Assembly: GCA_963975425.1 (NCBI GenBank)
Contig: CAXBGS010000010.1
Location: 1 to 64,000 of the forward strand
Direction: 5' to 3'
Source of the DNA: CAXBGS01 sp963975425
GTDB lineage: Bacteria > Planctomycetota > Planctomycetia > Pirellulales > Pirellulaceae
Length of the DNA stretch: 64,000 nt
Below are positions 63,263 through 64,000 of the stretch, piece by piece (position 1 is the first letter of the stretch; every line of letters starts with the position of its first letter). The translations under genes and the position numbers were made by a program. Under the pieces are notes generated by a model. It was not told the DNA's origin. It searched no databases and was given only the letters and a program-made list of their open reading frames with translations.

Positions 63263-64000
63263 TTAGCGTGGAACCCGCCTGCTTCGGCGACGAACGATCA
63301 CCATCGTTGACATCATCGCCAGGGCAGTGAGCGACGAGGGCTCGGGAACCGCAACACCGGCATTAACGATTTTCAGAACGCTACCGAATCCCATGTCGGT
63401 TCCGTCGCGGAATGGGCCAAGATTGGGACCCGCAAGAACATACAGCTCTCCGTCTGGGCCACGACCGAAGCCTTTCACATACCCATCCAAGGCGCGGTCA
63501 TCGAAACCGATGATCAACTCATTTATTTCCCCCGTGGTCAGGTCACCATAGAACAACCTTCCAGAGCTGCCATCGAATTTCCCCCAATCGGCGAATACAT
63601 ATTTGCCGTCAAGTTCGGGGATTTCGGTACCACGGTAAACAAATCCTGAGATCACGGTCGCGCCTTCGTCGTGATCATATTGCAGGACCGGATCGACCGA
63701 AGTGAACCCGTTAGGCGTGACACCTGGAATCGGGTTTTCGCTCAGGTCGTTGGGGTTGTCTGGATCGAAAAAGAACGTTCCTTCCTTGTAGCGCCATCCG
63801 AGATCGTCGCCGAGCTGAACAACGTTTACCTCTTCGATTTGGTTCTGACCGACGTCCGGTACGATCAAAGTCCCAGGTGAGGAAGGTGTGGCAAGTCCAG
63901 TCGCGGGATCAACGTCAAAGCCAAAGCCGAACGGGTTGCGTAGCCCATAAGCGTAAATTTCATCTAAGCCAGAGCCCCCGACGAACGGATTGTCGACGGG
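63263..64000 (-). CDS. Glucose/sorbosone dehydrogenase-like protein with PEP-CTERM, 5' end cut
   Basis: The C-terminal 245 residues of a secreted propeller protein. IYAYGLRNPFGFGFDVDPAT and PDVGQNQIEEVNVVQLGDDL GW are hallmarks of PQQ-dependent glucose/sorbosone dehydrogenases, followed by GFVYRGTEIPELDGKYVFAD WG. The C terminus is VPEPSSLTALAMMSTMVIV then RRRSRR, a PEP-CTERM sorting signal. The frame stays open to the window edge, so the start lies outside. Confidence 0.9.
   Translation of the reverse strand, partial: PVDNPFVGGSGLDEIYAYGLRNPFGFGFDVDPATGLATPSSPGTLIVPDVGQNQIEEVNVVQLGDDLGWRYKEGTFFFDPDNPNDLSENPIPGVTPNGFTSVDPVLQYDHDEGATVISGFVYRGTEIPELDGKYVFADWGKFDGSSGRLFYGDLTTGEINELIIGFDDRALDGYVKGFGRGPDGELYVLAGPNLGPFRDGTDMGFGSVLKIVNAGVAVPEPSSLTALAMMSTMVIVRRRSRRVPR

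Overview
The window reads as chromosomal DNA of a planctomycete close to Rhodopirellula and other Pirellulaceae. The evidence is family content: a BBP7-type outer-membrane protein, a large SdrD/DUF11-repeat surface protein with the N-terminal TRRELLAAD-type region, two PEP-CTERM proteins, a bacterial AP2-domain protein, a propeller-cytochrome c fusion, a sialate O-acetylesterase, a Bat/MoxR cluster, and a protein kinase fused to a tubulin-like domain. No rRNA or essential housekeeping cluster is present, so the assignment rests on these families.

Left part (1-18.3 kb): a cut tRNA-Leu, a Pup-ligase/deamidase (PafA/Dop) homologue carrying an unusual membrane insert, two hypothetical genes, then a rightward operon-like cluster moxR - DUF58 - BatD-like/DUF4381-like - BatA - BatB - TPR - BatD/BatE fusion. 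This cluster probably builds a periplasmic/membrane stress or aerotolerance system around MoxR-VWA pairs. It is followed by leftward genes for a polysaccharide exporter and a TPR-like secreted protein, and by an FHA-EAL signalling protein.

Middle part (18.3-45.3 kb): a winged-helix AAA+ ATPase followed by the kinase-tubulin fusion, a PSP1-domain protein with a cysteine-rich tail, bioB, a sialate O-acetylesterase, a trypsin-like PEP-CTERM protease, an AP2 protein, a cytochrome c-peroxidase-like protein, tRNA-Glu, csrA, a DUF2203 protein, the lutABC lactate-oxidation operon, a DUF4332 protein, and the two large surface proteins. Several gaps hold short-period minisatellites, mostly 15 bp.

Right part (45.3-61.1 kb): an integrative element of about 15.8 kb inserted in the anticodon loop of tRNA-Arg(TCT). 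The 5' half of the tRNA plus flanking bases is duplicated exactly (42 bp) at both ends. Nearly all its genes point left. They include a tyrosine integrase next to the intact tRNA, a second canonical tyrosine recombinase at the far end coupled to an unknown gene and a HEPN-like gene, an excisionase-like HTH protein, a primase-helicase (DUF3987 type), a tape-measure-like protein, an HEAGH metalloprotease, an NYN nuclease and a series of small overlapping genes. No terminase, portal or capsid was recognised, so it resembles a satellite or reduced prophage rather than a complete phage. It carries candidate integrase arm sites, a repeated palindrome (one copy inside the primase gene), a terminator abutting the HTH start codon and a candidate small RNA.

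After the element come a lipoprotein of the endonuclease/exonuclease/phosphatase fold, a DUF2513 protein and the 3' part of a secreted glucose/sorbosone dehydrogenase-like PEP-CTERM protein cut by the window end.
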